Counted from the first letter of the stretch, positions 51,246-60,741 are shown. The stretch: DNA of 64,000 nucleotides from Sedimentitalea sp042687825 (GCF_042687825.1 NZ_JBHUQE010000001.1:1-64000); one strand, 5' to 3'. Program-made: numbers and translations. Notes: generated by a model not told the origin, from the letters alone.

Positions 51246-53273
51246 ATGGCTGAATACCCGCATCTGCTGACCCCGCTGGATCTTGGCTTTGTCACGCTGA
51301 AGAACCGGGTTCTGATGGGCTCGATGCACACCGGGCTCGAGGAAACCAAGGACTGGAACCGGGTCGCCGAATTCTATGCCGAACGCGCCCGCGGCGATGT
51401 CGGCCTGATGGTCACGGGCGGCATCGGCCCCAATCTCGAAGGTTCGGTCCTGCCCGGCGCGTCGATGATGACGACGCAGGCGGACATCGACAACCACAGC
51501 GTCATCACCGACCGCGTGCATGATGCGGGCGGCAAGATCTGCATGCAGATCCTGCATGCCGGGCGCTATGCCTACGGGCCGAAATGCGTCGCGCCCAGCG
51601 CCATCAAGTCGCCGATCTCGCCCTTTGCCCCGACCGAGCTGGACGAGGACGGCATCGAAAAGCAGATCGCCGACATCGCCGAAGCCGCCCGCAAGGCGCG
51701 CCAGGCGGGCTATGACGGGGTCGAGATCATGGGTTCGGAAGGGTATTTTCTGAATCAGTTCCTGGTCACCCACACCAACAAGCGCAGCGACCGCTGGGGC
51801 GGGTCCTATGAGAATCGCATGCGCCTGCCGATCGAGGTTGTGCGCCGCACCCGGCAGGTCTGCGGCGAGGATTTCATCATCATTTACCGCCTGTCGATGA
51901 TCGATCTGGTGCCCAATGGCTCGACCCATGACGAGGTGGTGCAACTGGCCCGCGAAATCGAAAAAGCCGGCGCCACGATCCTGAATACCGGCATCGGCTG
52001 GCACGAGGCGCGCATCCCCACCATCGCCACCTCGGTGCCGCGCGCGGCCTTTGCCTGGGTTACGAAAAAGCTGATGGGCAAGGTCGGCATTCCGATCATC
52101 ACGTCTAACCGGATAAATACACCCGAGGTCGCCGAAGAAGTCCTGGCAACCGGCTGCGCCGACATGGTGTCGATGGCCCGCCCGATGCTGGCGGACGCGG
52201 ATTTCGTCGCCAAGGCAGCGGCGGGCAAGGGCGACCAGATCGCCCCCTGCATCGCCTGCAACCAGGCCTGTCTGGATCACACGTTCAACGGCCGCCTGAC
52301 ATCGTGCCTGGTCAATCCTCGGGCCTGTCACGAGACCGAACTGGTGATCGCGCCCGCCGAGACGCCGAAAACCGTCGCCGTGGTGGGTGCTGGCCCGGCC
52401 GGTCTGTCCACCGCCCTGACCGCCGCCCAGCGCGGCCATGACGTCACGCTGTTTGACCGCGCCGCCGAGATCGGTGGCCAGTTGAACATGGCCAAACAGA
52501 TCCCCGGAAAAGAGGAATTCTGGGGTCTGGTCGACTGGTACCGCACTATGATCGCCGAAGCCGGGGTCAGGACCGAGCTGAACCGCGAGGTGACGGCGGA
52601 CGATCTGGCCGGGTTTGACGAGATCGTCATCGCCACCGGTGTCGTGCCGCGCGATCCGCAGATTCCCGGTCAGGACGGGTCGAATGTCGTCGACTATATC
52701 GACGTGCTTCGGCACAAGGCGCCGGTCGGCAAGCGGGTCGCGGTGATCGGCGCCGGCGGCATCGGTTTTGACGTGTCAGAGTTTCTGGCCCACGAGGGCA
52801 CCAGCCCGACCGAAAGCCTGCCCCTGTGGATGCAGGAATGGGGCGTTGCCGACCCCGAGGACCACCGCAGCGGCCTGGCCCCCGAAGGCCCGCAACCGCA
52901 TCCCTCGCCCCGCGAGATCACCCTGCTGCAGCGCAAGGCCAGCAAACACGGCAAGGGGTTGGGCAAGACCACCGGCTGGATCCATCGCGCCGCGCTCAAG
53001 ATGAAGGACGTGAAATTCGTCGGCGGCGTCAATTACGAAGCAGTCGAAAGCGGCGGGCTGCGCGTGTCCTTTGGCGAGGCCCGGGAAAACCCGACCCTGA
53101 TCCCGGCCGACACCATCGTACTGTGCGCCGGGCAATTGCCGGAACGGTCGCTGGCCGACGCGCTGATCGCCCGGGGTGCCACCCCGCATGTGATCGGCGG
53201 TGCCGATGTCGCCGCGGAACTGGACGCCAAACGGGCAATCAACCAGGGCACGCGGCTGGCCGCGGCGCTCTAG
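51246..53273 (+). CDS. FadH-like NADH:flavin oxidoreductase / 2,4-dienoyl-CoA reductase
   Basis: This 675-residue protein has an N-terminal old-yellow-enzyme TIM barrel (FMN; about 1-340), a four-cysteine 4Fe-4S site in CIACNQACLDHTFNGRLTSC and a C-terminal FAD/NAD(P) unit (VAVVGAGPAGLSTALTAAQRG; second GXGXXG in VAVIGAGGIGFDVSEF). This is the FadH plan; relatives reduce dienoyl-CoA, trimethylamine or other enones. A catalytic HxxxH-like region around GILHAG is replaced by QILHAGRYAY, the FadH form. AGGAGG precedes the ATG. A hairpin follows the stop. Confidence 0.88.
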   Translation: MAEYPHLLTPLDLGFVTLKNRVLMGSMHTGLEETKDWNRVAEFYAERARGDVGLMVTGGIGPNLEGSVLPGASMMTTQADIDNHSVITDRVHDAGGKICMQILHAGRYAYGPKCVAPSAIKSPISPFAPTELDEDGIEKQIADIAEAARKARQAGYDGVEIMGSEGYFLNQFLVTHTNKRSDRWGGSYENRMRLPIEVVRRTRQVCGEDFIIIYRLSMIDLVPNGSTHDEVVQLAREIEKAGATILNTGIGWHEARIPTIATSVPRAAFAWVTKKLMGKVGIPIITSNRINTPEVAEEVLATGCADMVSMARPMLADADFVAKAAAGKGDQIAPCIACNQACLDHTFNGRLTSCLVNPRACHETELVIAPAETPKTVAVVGAGPAGLSTALTAAQRGHDVTLFDRAAEIGGQLNMAKQIPGKEEFWGLVDWYRTMIAEAGVRTELNREVTADDLAGFDEIVIATGVVPRDPQIPGQDGSNVVDYIDVLRHKAPVGKRVAVIGAGGIGFDVSEFLAHEGTSPTESLPLWMQEWGVADPEDHRSGLAPEGPQPHPSPREITLLQRKASKHGKGLGKTTGWIHRAALKMKDVKFVGGVNYEAVESGGLRVSFGEARENPTLIPADTIVLCAGQLPERSLADALIARGATPHVIGGADVAAELDAKRAINQGTRLAAAL

Positions 53274-53277
53274 CGGC

Positions 53278-53299
53278 GCACCGGGCGCCGACCCGGTGC
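53278..53299 (+). terminator. Hairpin after the FadH-like gene
   Basis: GCACCGGG and CCCGGTGC form a perfect 8-bp stem with a 6-nt loop, 4 nt after the stop and between convergent genes. No T-run follows. Confidence 0.5.
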
Positions 53300-53332
53300 C
53301 CCTCCCTAACCGGCCGGCGGGCAAGACACCGC

Positions 53333-53677
53333 TCAGCTGTGTGCGTCGCGGCTGTCGGCGGGGGCCTGGGCTCGGTCCGTCATGCCATAGTCGCGCAGCA
53401 CATGCGCAACGCGTAGGCGGTAATCGGCGAATACACCCCCGCGCCCCTTGGCCTGGGCGCGGCGATGCGCGACCAGCTTGCGCCAGCGTTCGACGGCGAC
53501 CTCGTCCCGAAAGAACGAGATCGACAACATCTTGTCCGGATTGGTCAGGCTCTGGAAACGCTCGACCGAAATAAAGCCGTCGATCTGTTCGGCCAGCGGA
53601 CGCATCTCTGCGGCGATGTCCAGATAGGTCTGTCGCTGCCCGTCGGCGGGTATGACCTCGAAAATGATGGCGATCAT
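53333..53677 (-). CDS. Antibiotic biosynthesis monooxygenase (ABM) family protein
   Basis: This 114-residue ferredoxin-like protein starts MIAIIFEVIPADGQRQTYLD and has IDGFISVERFQSLTNPDKM and SFFRDEVAVERWR, the ABM pattern. Members are cofactor-free oxygenases, haem-degrading enzymes or small stress proteins; no haem-binding pair is obvious here. GGAGG lies before the ATG at 53677. It stands 58 nt upstream of nothing else on its strand and is convergent with the FadH-like gene. Confidence 0.82.
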   Translation of the reverse strand: MIAIIFEVIPADGQRQTYLDIAAEMRPLAEQIDGFISVERFQSLTNPDKMLSISFFRDEVAVERWRKLVAHRRAQAKGRGGVFADYRLRVAHVLRDYGMTDRAQAPADSRDAHS

Positions 53678-53735
53678 GGCAGTCCTCCCTGCGACGATAC
53701 CGCAAGGGTCGGACAATCGCGCCACCGATGCAAGT

Positions 53736-54176
53736 TCACTCGACGGTGATGGTGATCACTTCGGACATGACGGGATCGGCATGCGGAACATGACCGGCAT
53801 CCCCGAGAACCAGTTGCAAGGTATGTGTACCGGCCGGCAACTCCAGCGTCACCTCGGTCTGGCCACCGCCGAAATGGCGGTGATGATCATCCGAGGGCAA
53901 GCCGTTGGCCAGTTCCTCGGCGCCGTCCGCGCCCTGGCCCAAAGGCGGGCGGTCGATCAGCAGGTGGTGATGCCCGGTCATGTCCTTTTCGGTTCCCGCG
54001 GGCGCCACGCCCATGCCGGACAACCCGAACACTACCGTCACAGGCGAGGCGACAGTGTCGCCATCCTTGAGATTGGCGAAATAGACCCGGGCGTCCGGGC
54101 TGGCCGGGGTCGGGCCTTCGGCCAGGGCCGGCAGCCCCAGCAGGGCGACAAGGGCAGCGATCATCAGGGTTTTCAT
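53736..54176 (-). CDS. Exported DUF4399 protein
   Basis: This 146-residue protein has a cleaved signal peptide (KTLMIAALVALLGLPALA). A single beta-sandwich domain follows with VYFANLKDGDTVASPVTVVFGLSGMGV, GHHHLLIDRP and DDHHRHFGGGQTEVTLEL. The two His-rich strings (GHHHLL and DDHHRHFG) could hold a metal. The family is periplasmic and uncharacterised. The gene precedes the divergent LysR regulator. Confidence 0.85.
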   Translation of the reverse strand: MKTLMIAALVALLGLPALAEGPTPASPDARVYFANLKDGDTVASPVTVVFGLSGMGVAPAGTEKDMTGHHHLLIDRPPLGQGADGAEELANGLPSDDHHRHFGGGQTEVTLELPAGTHTLQLVLGDAGHVPHADPVMSEVITITVE

Positions 54177-54401
54177 GGCAACTCCTTGGATTTGAACTAT
54201 CTCCCGAGACTATCGCGTCGCCGCCGGATTGACAGCCCGAACCAGACAATTGTCGGTTGTCCGGCGACAGCGTGTTCGGTCTGCGTTTCCCTGCGCACGA
54301 CGATCCCCGCCAAAACCGCGATATTATCCCAAGCCTGCCCAGATATCGCCCAGATCTTTGCCGATACCCGAAACAACCGGAGAAACGCCGAGGACACGCC
54401 G

Positions 54402-55307
54402 ATGGATCGACTGACTGAAATGGAAGCCTTTGCCAATGTGGTGGATCAGGGCGGATTCACCGATGCCGCAAAAAAGATGGGCATCTCGAAATCGGCCGTG
54501 TCCAAACACGTGTCCAGCCTCGAGGCGCGGCTGGGTGCGCGGCTGTTGAACCGTACCACACGCCGGGTCAGCCCGACCGAAATCGGTCTGGCCTATTACG
54601 ACCGGGCCCGCCGGGTGCTGAACGACGCCGGCGAGGCCGACGCATTGGTAACGTCGATGCAATCGGAGCCCTCGGGCCTTCTCAGAATCAGCGTGGCGAC
54701 CGACTTTGGCGTCAATCACCTGTCACCGGTCCTGTCCGACTTTCTGGCGGATTTCCCGGAAATCACCGTGAACATGGTGCTGAACAACCGTTATGTCGAA
54801 CTGATTTCGGAAGGGTTCGATATGGCGGTGCGCATCGGTGATCTCGAAGACAGCACGCTGCGGGCGCGCAAGCTGACCGAGACCACCAAGCGGATGATTG
54901 CCGCCCCCGCCTATTTCGAGAAATACGGCCGGCCGCAAAAGATCGACGATCTGAACGAACACAAGCTGCTGCATTACTCCAACCAGCCCAGCGGCAATGT
55001 CTGGAAACTGACCGCGCCCTCGGGCGAGAAACGCCAGGTGCGCACCGCCGGCTGGCTCAGCGTCAATGACGGACAATCCCTGCTGAACGCGGCGATCACC
55101 GGGCTGGGCATCGCCTATCTGCCCAGCTATCTGTATTCTCAGGCGCTGGCCGACGGTCTGGTCGAAGACGCGATTCCCAGCCTGCCGGTCGAGACCCAGG
55201 GAATATACGCGGTCTATCCGCCGGGCCGGTTCACCCAGCCCAAGGTACGCGCCTTTATCGATTTTCTGGTGCATGCCTATGCCGAAAAAGGCCCGTCCAA
55301 CTGGTAG
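54402..55307 (+). CDS. LysR-family transcriptional regulator
   Basis: This 301-residue protein has an N-terminal winged helix-turn-helix (MDRLTEMEAFANVVDQGGFT, KMGISKSAVSKHVSSLEARLG) and a periplasmic-binding-protein-like effector domain (about 90-295) of the DsdC/PecT-type subgroup. It diverges from the exported DUF4399 gene across 225 nt, the usual place for its own operator and a controlled gene. The effector is unknown. The longer open frame upstream is rejected because it lies antisense to the DUF4399 gene. Confidence 0.9.
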   Translation: MDRLTEMEAFANVVDQGGFTDAAKKMGISKSAVSKHVSSLEARLGARLLNRTTRRVSPTEIGLAYYDRARRVLNDAGEADALVTSMQSEPSGLLRISVATDFGVNHLSPVLSDFLADFPEITVNMVLNNRYVELISEGFDMAVRIGDLEDSTLRARKLTETTKRMIAAPAYFEKYGRPQKIDDLNEHKLLHYSNQPSGNVWKLTAPSGEKRQVRTAGWLSVNDGQSLLNAAITGLGIAYLPSYLYSQALADGLVEDAIPSLPVETQGIYAVYPPGRFTQPKVRAFIDFLVHAYAEKGPSNW

Positions 55308-55329
55308 GACAGCGCCGTCCGGCGTCCTG

Positions 55330-56259
55330 TCAGCGGTCCGACAACAGGATCGCTTCGACCCGTCGGTTGGCCTCGCGGCCCTCGGGCGTCAGGTTCGAGG
55401 CGACCGGCGCCAGATAGCCCATGCCCTCGGCCTCGACACGATCCGGCGCAATGCCGTGAACCTGCAACAGCCGGGCGCGCACCGCCCCGGCCCGGCGGCG
55501 CGACAGTTCGATGTTATTTTGCAGTGACCCGGCGCTGTCAGTATGCCCGACCAGGGCGATGCGCTGCCCCGGGTGGGCGCGCAGATAAGCGGCCAGTTGC
55601 GCCAGCGAGTCGTGATGGCCCGGTTCAAGCGTTTCGGCGCCCGACGCGAAATCCAGGTTCTTCAGGATCACGTGCCCGTCCTGCGCCAGCCGCGCTGTCA
55701 GGCTATTGGCTTCGGGCGCGGGTTCGGCCGGCAGCGCCTGTTGATCGACCTCGACCCGCAGATCCGCAGCACCGGGTGGCGCCACCCGGATGATCTGGAT
55801 ATAGGCGGCATTGCGGCCGCGGCTGACCAGCAGGCTGACCGCCTTGTCCGGTTCGCGCACCGCCGACAGAAACCGATAGTTTCGGATGTCCACATGCATG
55901 TCCGGCGCCGGCACGATTTCAGTGCCAAACCGAAAGTCGAACCCGCCGCATTCGCGGTCGCGACACTGGAAGACCAGTGTATAGCCGGCAGCCTGGATCT
56001 GGTCGCGCAGCGGCGCCAACAACTGCAGCGTGGTCGCTGCCGTCCCGTCGACGCGCCAGGTCTGTCGGTCGACCGCTCCTTCGATAGTCCGCGCCGGAAC
56101 CGCCTGCCCGTCAAAGGGCGCGACCGGCAGCGCATAGCTGTCCAGCGGACTGACGCGGCTGCTGACCTGACGCGCTGATGACGGAACCGACAACGGCTGC
56201 GCCGAAACAGGCAGGGCCAGGACCACCACGGCAAGGATCAGGACGAAACGGCAGATCAT
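55330..56259 (-). CDS. OmpA-family exported protein
   Basis: This 309-residue protein has a signal peptide (FVLILAVVVLALPVSAQ). Its N-terminal region, about 170 residues, is rich in hydrophobic beta strands. A C-terminal OmpA domain follows, with VGHTDSAGSLQNNIELSRRRAGAVRARL and a terminal NRRVEAILL. It binds peptidoglycan from the periplasm. Its start overlaps the stop of the upstream peroxidase-like gene by 4 nt. Its C-terminal end is 22 nt from the convergent LysR gene. Confidence 0.9.
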   Translation of the reverse strand: MICRFVLILAVVVLALPVSAQPLSVPSSARQVSSRVSPLDSYALPVAPFDGQAVPARTIEGAVDRQTWRVDGTAATTLQLLAPLRDQIQAAGYTLVFQCRDRECGGFDFRFGTEIVPAPDMHVDIRNYRFLSAVREPDKAVSLLVSRGRNAAYIQIIRVAPPGAADLRVEVDQQALPAEPAPEANSLTARLAQDGHVILKNLDFASGAETLEPGHHDSLAQLAAYLRAHPGQRIALVGHTDSAGSLQNNIELSRRRAGAVRARLLQVHGIAPDRVEAEGMGYLAPVASNLTPEGREANRRVEAILLSDR

Positions 56260-56828
56260 CTGTGTTGCGCGTGATAGGCGTCATTGGGCCGCATCGCGGT
56301 GGCGCTGGCGACCCGGTTGCTCATGTTGAAGAACCCGGTGACATTGATGATGTCCCAGATGTCACGATCGCTGAACCCGGCATCGCGCAGCGCCTGCCGG
56401 TCGGCTTCTTGGATACTGGCGCTGGCGGTGGTGACCTTTTCGGCGAATTCCAGCATCGCGCGCTGGCGTTCCGTCAACGGCGCGACGCGGTAATTCATCA
56501 CCAGCATCTCTCCCAGCGCCGGATCACCGGATAACTGCCGCACTGCCGCGCCATGCGCCACCAAACAGTAAAAACAGCGGTTGATCGACGACACCACGAC
56601 GGCGATCATCTCGCGGTCCAGCTTGGACAACCCGCTGTCGGACAACATCAGGTCATTGTACATGGCGGTGAACGCATCCAGCTTGGCAATGTCAAAAGCA
56701 TGCGCCCGCAACACGTTCGGCACCAGGCCCAATTTCTCGACACAGATGTCGAAATAGCGTTGTGTTTCCTCGGGCAGGGGATCGGCCATCGGCAGATTCA
56801 GGGCGATCGGCGGTTTTGGGGCGGTCAC
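56256..56828 (-). CDS. AhpD-like alkylhydroperoxidase (peroxidase-related protein)
   Basis: This 190-residue all-helical carboxymuconolactone-decarboxylase-family protein has the redox CxxC in RCFYCLVAHGAAVR, with the His that follows, and the leading LSKLDREMIAVVVSS. It probably reduces peroxides with an electron donor yet unknown. It is the middle gene of an overlapping minus-strand run: 6 nt after the acetyltransferase stop, and overlapping the OmpA-type gene by 4 nt. Confidence 0.88.
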   Translation of the reverse strand: MTAPKPPIALNLPMADPLPEETQRYFDICVEKLGLVPNVLRAHAFDIAKLDAFTAMYNDLMLSDSGLSKLDREMIAVVVSSINRCFYCLVAHGAAVRQLSGDPALGEMLVMNYRVAPLTERQRAMLEFAEKVTTASASIQEADRQALRDAGFSDRDIWDIINVTGFFNMSNRVASATAMRPNDAYHAQHR

Positions 56829-56834
56829 GGGATG

Positions 56835-57566
56835 TCAGGCTCCGTCTGCGGGATGGCGATAGTGATACTGTCCCACAGGCTGCATACCGAGGGAAGTGTA
56901 CAGCGCATTGGCCGCGACGTTCTGTTCGGTGCACATGACCGACAGCGTGTCCGCCCCCTGCTGCGCAGCCCAGATGGCGGCACCGCGCATCGTCCAGCGC
57001 CCCATGCCGGCGCGGCGCTGATGCGGCAGAATTTCCACCGCATGCACCATTGCCACATTGCCATGCAGCGCGACAAAGGCCGCCCCTGCGGGCTTGTCAC
57101 GATGCCGGCCCAGCAGACCGGTCTTTGGCTCCTCGGCGCGATACATGATGTCCAGCCGTTCCGGCCCGATGCCGCTGGCGGCCCAGATTTCGCGCATGAT
57201 TGCCAGCGGCTCCCAGACATTCAGGACGGTGACGCGCGGCAGCGGCACATCGGTCAGTTGCGCCGGTGGACAGGCATAGATGGTCACCGGATCCTTGCGC
57301 GCATAGCCGCGCTGCGTCAACTGCCGGTCCAGAGCTTCTTCGCCAGGGCGGATCATGAACAGTGGCATCTGGCCCATGGCCCGCATCGCCGTTTCGGCGG
57401 CAGCGATGTCCTGCAGGGATACCTGTGTGTTGCCCTCTGTTACCGTGGCGGCAGAGACCCGGCTGCCGCCGCCGCGACCCTCGCGCAGGGTCCAGACACC
57501 GTCACGTCGGGTGCTGAAGGCGGGCCAGGTGGCGTCGATCACCTCCTGCCACTCCAGCGGGCTCAC
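56835..57566 (-). CDS. GNAT-family acetyltransferase
   Basis: This 243-residue protein has a C-terminal GNAT domain with AMVHAVEILPHQRRAGMGRWTMRGAAIWA as its acetyl-CoA site and VAANALYTSLGMQPVGQYHYR as motif B. The N-terminal half is divergent. Translation starts at GTG overlapping the stop of the upstream MoeA-like gene by 4 nt (GTGA), so the two are coupled. The substrate is unknown. Confidence 0.86.
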   Translation of the reverse strand: MSPLEWQEVIDATWPAFSTRRDGVWTLREGRGGGSRVSAATVTEGNTQVSLQDIAAAETAMRAMGQMPLFMIRPGEEALDRQLTQRGYARKDPVTIYACPPAQLTDVPLPRVTVLNVWEPLAIMREIWAASGIGPERLDIMYRAEEPKTGLLGRHRDKPAGAAFVALHGNVAMVHAVEILPHQRRAGMGRWTMRGAAIWAAQQGADTLSVMCTEQNVAANALYTSLGMQPVGQYHYRHPADGA

Positions 57567-58285
57567 TGCTCAAGCTCCTGCGCCAGTTGGGTGATGGCCG
57601 CATCCACCCGCGATCCGTCCTGGCCGCGCACCACAACATTGGCGCCAAAGACCCCGTCACGCTGGAACGGGTAACAGCCGACGGACAGGTCGGAAAACCG
57701 CGCCGCGATCTGCGTCAGGGTCTCGGCGATATCGCCCTCGCCGCGAAATACCCGCAAGGTCTGGGACAGCAGCGGCGCGCCCCCGGTCAGCGTCGGCAAG
57801 ACACTGGCAACCATCGCCTGAAAAACCTGCGGCACCCCGGCCATCACATGCACGTTGCCGATGCTGAACCCCGGCGCCATGGACACGGGATTGTCGATCA
57901 GACTCGCCCCATCGGGAATGCGCGCCATGCGCAGCCGCGCCGCGTTCAGCTCCAGCCCGGTCGCGGCGTAATGCGCTTCGAGAATGGCGCGGGCATCGGC
58001 GCGTATATCGATCGCCACGCCAAAGGCCTCGGCGATGCAATCGGCGGTAATGTCGTCATGGGTCGGGCCGATGCCGCCACTGGTGAACACCGTGTCATGT
58101 GCCGCCGACAGCGCCTTGACCGCGGCAACGATCGCCGTGGGATCATCGCTGACGATGCGCACCTCTTTCAGATCGATGCCATGTTTGGTCAACTCGCCGG
58201 CCAGAAAATGCATGTTGGAATCGCGGGTGCGCCCGGACAGGATTTCGTCCCCGATCACCAGCATCGCGGCGGTTGGATTGGCCAT
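57563..58285 (-). CDS. CinA/MoeA-type molybdopterin-binding domain protein
   Basis: This 240-residue protein has the N-terminal MoCF-biosynthesis fold, starting AAMLVIGDEILSGRTRDSN and with FTSGGIGPTHDDITADCIAEA. It corresponds to the first domain of CinA; the C-terminal nicotinamide deamidase domain is absent. It may act as an ADP-ribose or CoA pyrophosphatase or in cofactor handling. AAGGGAG precedes the ATG. It heads an operon with a GNAT gene and diverges from sfsA 49 nt away. Confidence 0.87.
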   Translation of the reverse strand: MANPTAAMLVIGDEILSGRTRDSNMHFLAGELTKHGIDLKEVRIVSDDPTAIVAAVKALSAAHDTVFTSGGIGPTHDDITADCIAEAFGVAIDIRADARAILEAHYAATGLELNAARLRMARIPDGASLIDNPVSMAPGFSIGNVHVMAGVPQVFQAMVASVLPTLTGGAPLLSQTLRVFRGEGDIAETLTQIAARFSDLSVGCYPFQRDGVFGANVVVRGQDGSRVDAAITQLAQELEQ

Positions 58286-58333
58286 GGCATGACTCCCTTG
58301 ATTGGCGGTCAGCGCAGGTATAGGCCCTCGGCC

Positions 58334-59038
58334 ATGCGCTTTGAAACCCCTCTTGTCCCGGCCCGGCTGATCCGCCGCTATAAACGCTTTCTGGCCGATT
58401 GCCGGCTGGCGGACGGGCGCGAAATCACCGCCCATTGCGCCAATCCCGGCTCGATGCTGGGCCTGGCGGAACCGGGGATCAGGGTCTGGCTGGAACCCAA
58501 TGACGACCCCAAGCGCAAGCTGAAATACGGCTGGCGCCTTGTCGATCACGAAAACGGCCATTTCACCGGGGTCGACACCTCGGTGCCCAACCGCGCCCTG
58601 CGCACCGCCCTGCAGGACCGGCGGATCGCCGAACTGGCCGCCTATGGTACCGTCCGCGCCGAAGTGAAATACGGCCAGTCCAGCCGCATCGATTTCCTGC
58701 TGTCCGAACCCGGCCGACCGGATGCCTATGTCGAGGTCAAGAGCGTGACGCTGAGCCGGCAGGCCGGGCTGGCCGAGTTTCCCGACTCGGTGACCAAGCG
58801 CGGCACCAAACACCTGCAGGAACTGGCGGCCATGGCCCAGGCCGGACATCGCGCCGTGATGCTGTATCTGGTGCAGCGCACCGATTGTACCGAACTGGCG
58901 CTTGCCCGCGACATCGATCCAGCCTATGCGGCGGCGTTCGTGGCCGCGCGGGCGCAGGGCGTGCAGACCCTGTGCTACGGCACACGCATTACGCCGGATG
59001 GCATCGACCTGGGCGTGCCCCTTCGCGGTCCGGCCTGA
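58334..59038 (+). CDS. sfsA: SfsA sugar fermentation stimulation protein homolog
   Basis: This 234-residue protein has the SfsA signature CANPGSMLGLAEPG, DTSVPNRALRTAL and the nuclease-like core RIDFLLSE...DAYVEVKSVTL with the FPDSVTKRGTKHLQEL block. It is a nucleic-acid-binding protein of uncertain role. It is followed 45 nt later by map on the same strand. Confidence 0.93.
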   Translation: MRFETPLVPARLIRRYKRFLADCRLADGREITAHCANPGSMLGLAEPGIRVWLEPNDDPKRKLKYGWRLVDHENGHFTGVDTSVPNRALRTALQDRRIAELAAYGTVRAEVKYGQSSRIDFLLSEPGRPDAYVEVKSVTLSRQAGLAEFPDSVTKRGTKHLQELAAMAQAGHRAVMLYLVQRTDCTELALARDIDPAYAAAFVAARAQGVQTLCYGTRITPDGIDLGVPLRGPA

Positions 59039-59083
59039 GTCCCTCTGGTTCTTTTGCGCCAACCGTACTAAATAGGCGGCAAA

Positions 59084-59917
59084 ATGACGAAGACGGAGCC
59101 TGTGGTGAACAACGAAAATCGCGGCCGCATGACCAAGGACGGCATTCGCATCTACGAGGCGTCGGATTTTGCCGGAATGCATGTGGCGGGCGCTCTGGCG
59201 GCGCGCATCCTGGATGACATTGCGGCCCATGTCTTTGTCGGTCAGTCCACCGAAGAGATTGACCGTATCATCACCAACATGGTCGAGGCGGCGGGCGCCA
59301 AATCGGCCACCATCGGTTACAAGGGGTACAAGCACGCCAGCTGCATCTCGGTCAACCACGTGGTCTGCCACGGCATTCCCGGCCCCAAGACCCTCAAGGA
59401 TGGCGATATCCTGAACATCGACGTCACCGTCATCGTCGATGGCTGGTTCGGCGATACCAGCCGGATGTATGTCGCTGGCAAGCTGCCGCGCAAGGCCGAA
59501 CGGCTGATCCAGGTGACGCATGACTCGCTGATGAAGGGGATCGAGGCGGTTCGGCCCGGCAAGACCTTTGGCGATATCGGCCACGCGATCCAGGCCTATG
59601 TCGAAGCCCACCGGATGAGCGTCGTGCGCGACTTCTGCGGGCACGGGCTGGGCCGCGTGTTCCACGCGCCGCCAAATGTGCTGCATTACGGTCGCCCCGG
59701 CACCGGCGCGATGCTCGAGGAAGGCATGTTCTTTACCATCGAACCGATGGTCAACCTGGGGCGCCCGGAAACCAAGACCCTGGCTGATGACTGGACGGCC
59801 GTGACCCGCGACAAGTCGCTGTCCGCCCAGTTCGAACACTCCGTCGGGGTGACGGCGGATGGCTGTGAGATCTTTACCCTGTCGCCCGCCGGACGTTTTC
59901 ATCCGACCTACGACTGA
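59084..59917 (+). CDS. map: Methionine aminopeptidase, type I
   Basis: This 277-residue protein is of the pita-bread fold. It removes the N-terminal Met from nascent proteins. The metal ligands are visible: His and Asp in DILNIDVTVIVDGWFGD, His in FCGHGLGRVFH, and Glu in FFTIEPMVN and QFEHSVGV. The family's active-site His lies in NHVVCHGIPG. The region up to residue 15 is an extension; a start at 59129 (MTKDG) is also possible. The 3' end overlaps the small minus-strand gene by 10 nt. Confidence 0.95.
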   Translation: MTKTEPVVNNENRGRMTKDGIRIYEASDFAGMHVAGALAARILDDIAAHVFVGQSTEEIDRIITNMVEAAGAKSATIGYKGYKHASCISVNHVVCHGIPGPKTLKDGDILNIDVTVIVDGWFGDTSRMYVAGKLPRKAERLIQVTHDSLMKGIEAVRPGKTFGDIGHAIQAYVEAHRMSVVRDFCGHGLGRVFHAPPNVLHYGRPGTGAMLEEGMFFTIEPMVNLGRPETKTLADDWTAVTRDKSLSAQFEHSVGVTADGCEIFTLSPAGRFHPTYD

Positions 59918-60159
59918 TCGCGATCCAGCTCGGCCTGGGCGCGCAGCAGCGCCAGCAACAGCGTCTCGCCGCGCCAGGGTGTGGCCACATCGTGAATGAA
60001 CACCGGAGCGCGCCGCGCGGGTTGTGGCGCGGCCCTTCGCGCCTCGTCGCGGTTTCGGGACTGTTGCCAGACCCGGCGCGCCCGTGGCCAAAATGGTACC
60101 GCGATATCCATCGCCTGCATCCTAGCACAGATCGGCGCGATCCCCAAAAGCGGCCGCAT
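59908..60159 (-). CDS. Small basic hypothetical protein
   Basis: This 83-residue frame lies 21 nt downstream of rsmD on the same strand and overlaps the 3' end of map by 10 nt. It is arginine-rich in the middle (RRVWQQSRNRDEARRAAPQPARR), with a VFIHDVATPWRGETLLLALLRAQ C-terminus. It has no family I recognise. The good spacing to rsmD favours a real gene. The high arginine content could also be a high-G+C artefact, so the confidence is low. Confidence 0.35.
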   Translation of the reverse strand: MRPLLGIAPICARMQAMDIAVPFWPRARRVWQQSRNRDEARRAAPQPARRAPVFIHDVATPWRGETLLLALLRAQAELDRDQS

Positions 60160-60180
60160 CTGGACTCGCCGAAAGGAATG

Positions 60181-60741
60181 TCACCGGACCGCCGCCCGCC
60201 GCAGGATCGTCACATGGGTATCGCCGTATTTGCGCTGATCGCAGGGGGCGAACCCGGCCGGGGCGGGCATCGGCGCGCTTTCCTCCCAGACGATCACGGC
60301 ATCGGGCGCGATCCAGCCCTGCGCGGTCGCCGCATCCAGCGCAACCTGTCCCAGCCCCTTGCCATAGGGCGGGTCGAGAAAGACCAGATCAAACGGGGCA
60401 TCCGGGTTCTGGCCCAGACGGCGCGCGTCGCGGCGGATCAGCCGGGTCTGTTTGGCGCTGCCGGTGACCTCGACATTGCGGCGGATCAGGCCGGCGGCAA
60501 CCCGGCCATCATCGACAAAGGTGACATGCGCGGCCCCCCGCGACAGCGCCTCGAGCCCCAGCGCCCCGGTGCCGGCGAAGAGGTCCAGAACCCGCGCATC
60601 GGCGATGGCGACGCGGTGCGCCAACACGTTGAACAGGCTTTCGCGCACACGGTCCGAAGTGGGCCGCAGATGTGCTGCGGCATCACCCTTGCCGACCGCG
60701 GCCAGCGCCCGGCCGCGAAAACGTCCGGCGATGATCCTCAC
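60181..60741 (-). CDS. rsmD: 16S rRNA guanine-966 N2-methyltransferase
   Basis: This 186-residue class I methyltransferase has MRIIAGRFRGR at its start, VLDLFAGTGALGLEALSRGA as motif I and DLVFLDPPYGKG with the NPPY-like DPPY catalytic motif. It methylates G966 of 16S rRNA in 30S subunits. It starts at GTG overlapping the stop of the upstream reductase gene by 4 nt. Confidence 0.94.
   Translation of the reverse strand: MRIIAGRFRGRALAAVGKGDAAAHLRPTSDRVRESLFNVLAHRVAIADARVLDLFAGTGALGLEALSRGAAHVTFVDDGRVAAGLIRRNVEVTGSAKQTRLIRRDARRLGQNPDAPFDLVFLDPPYGKGLGQVALDAATAQGWIAPDAVIVWEESAPMPAPAGFAPCDQRKYGDTHVTILRRAAVR

Noticed and set aside
57563..60091. Extension of the CinA-like gene into an 842-residue protein
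   Set aside because: The upstream part is antisense to sfsA and map; a good ribosome site and family N-terminus mark the start at 58285.
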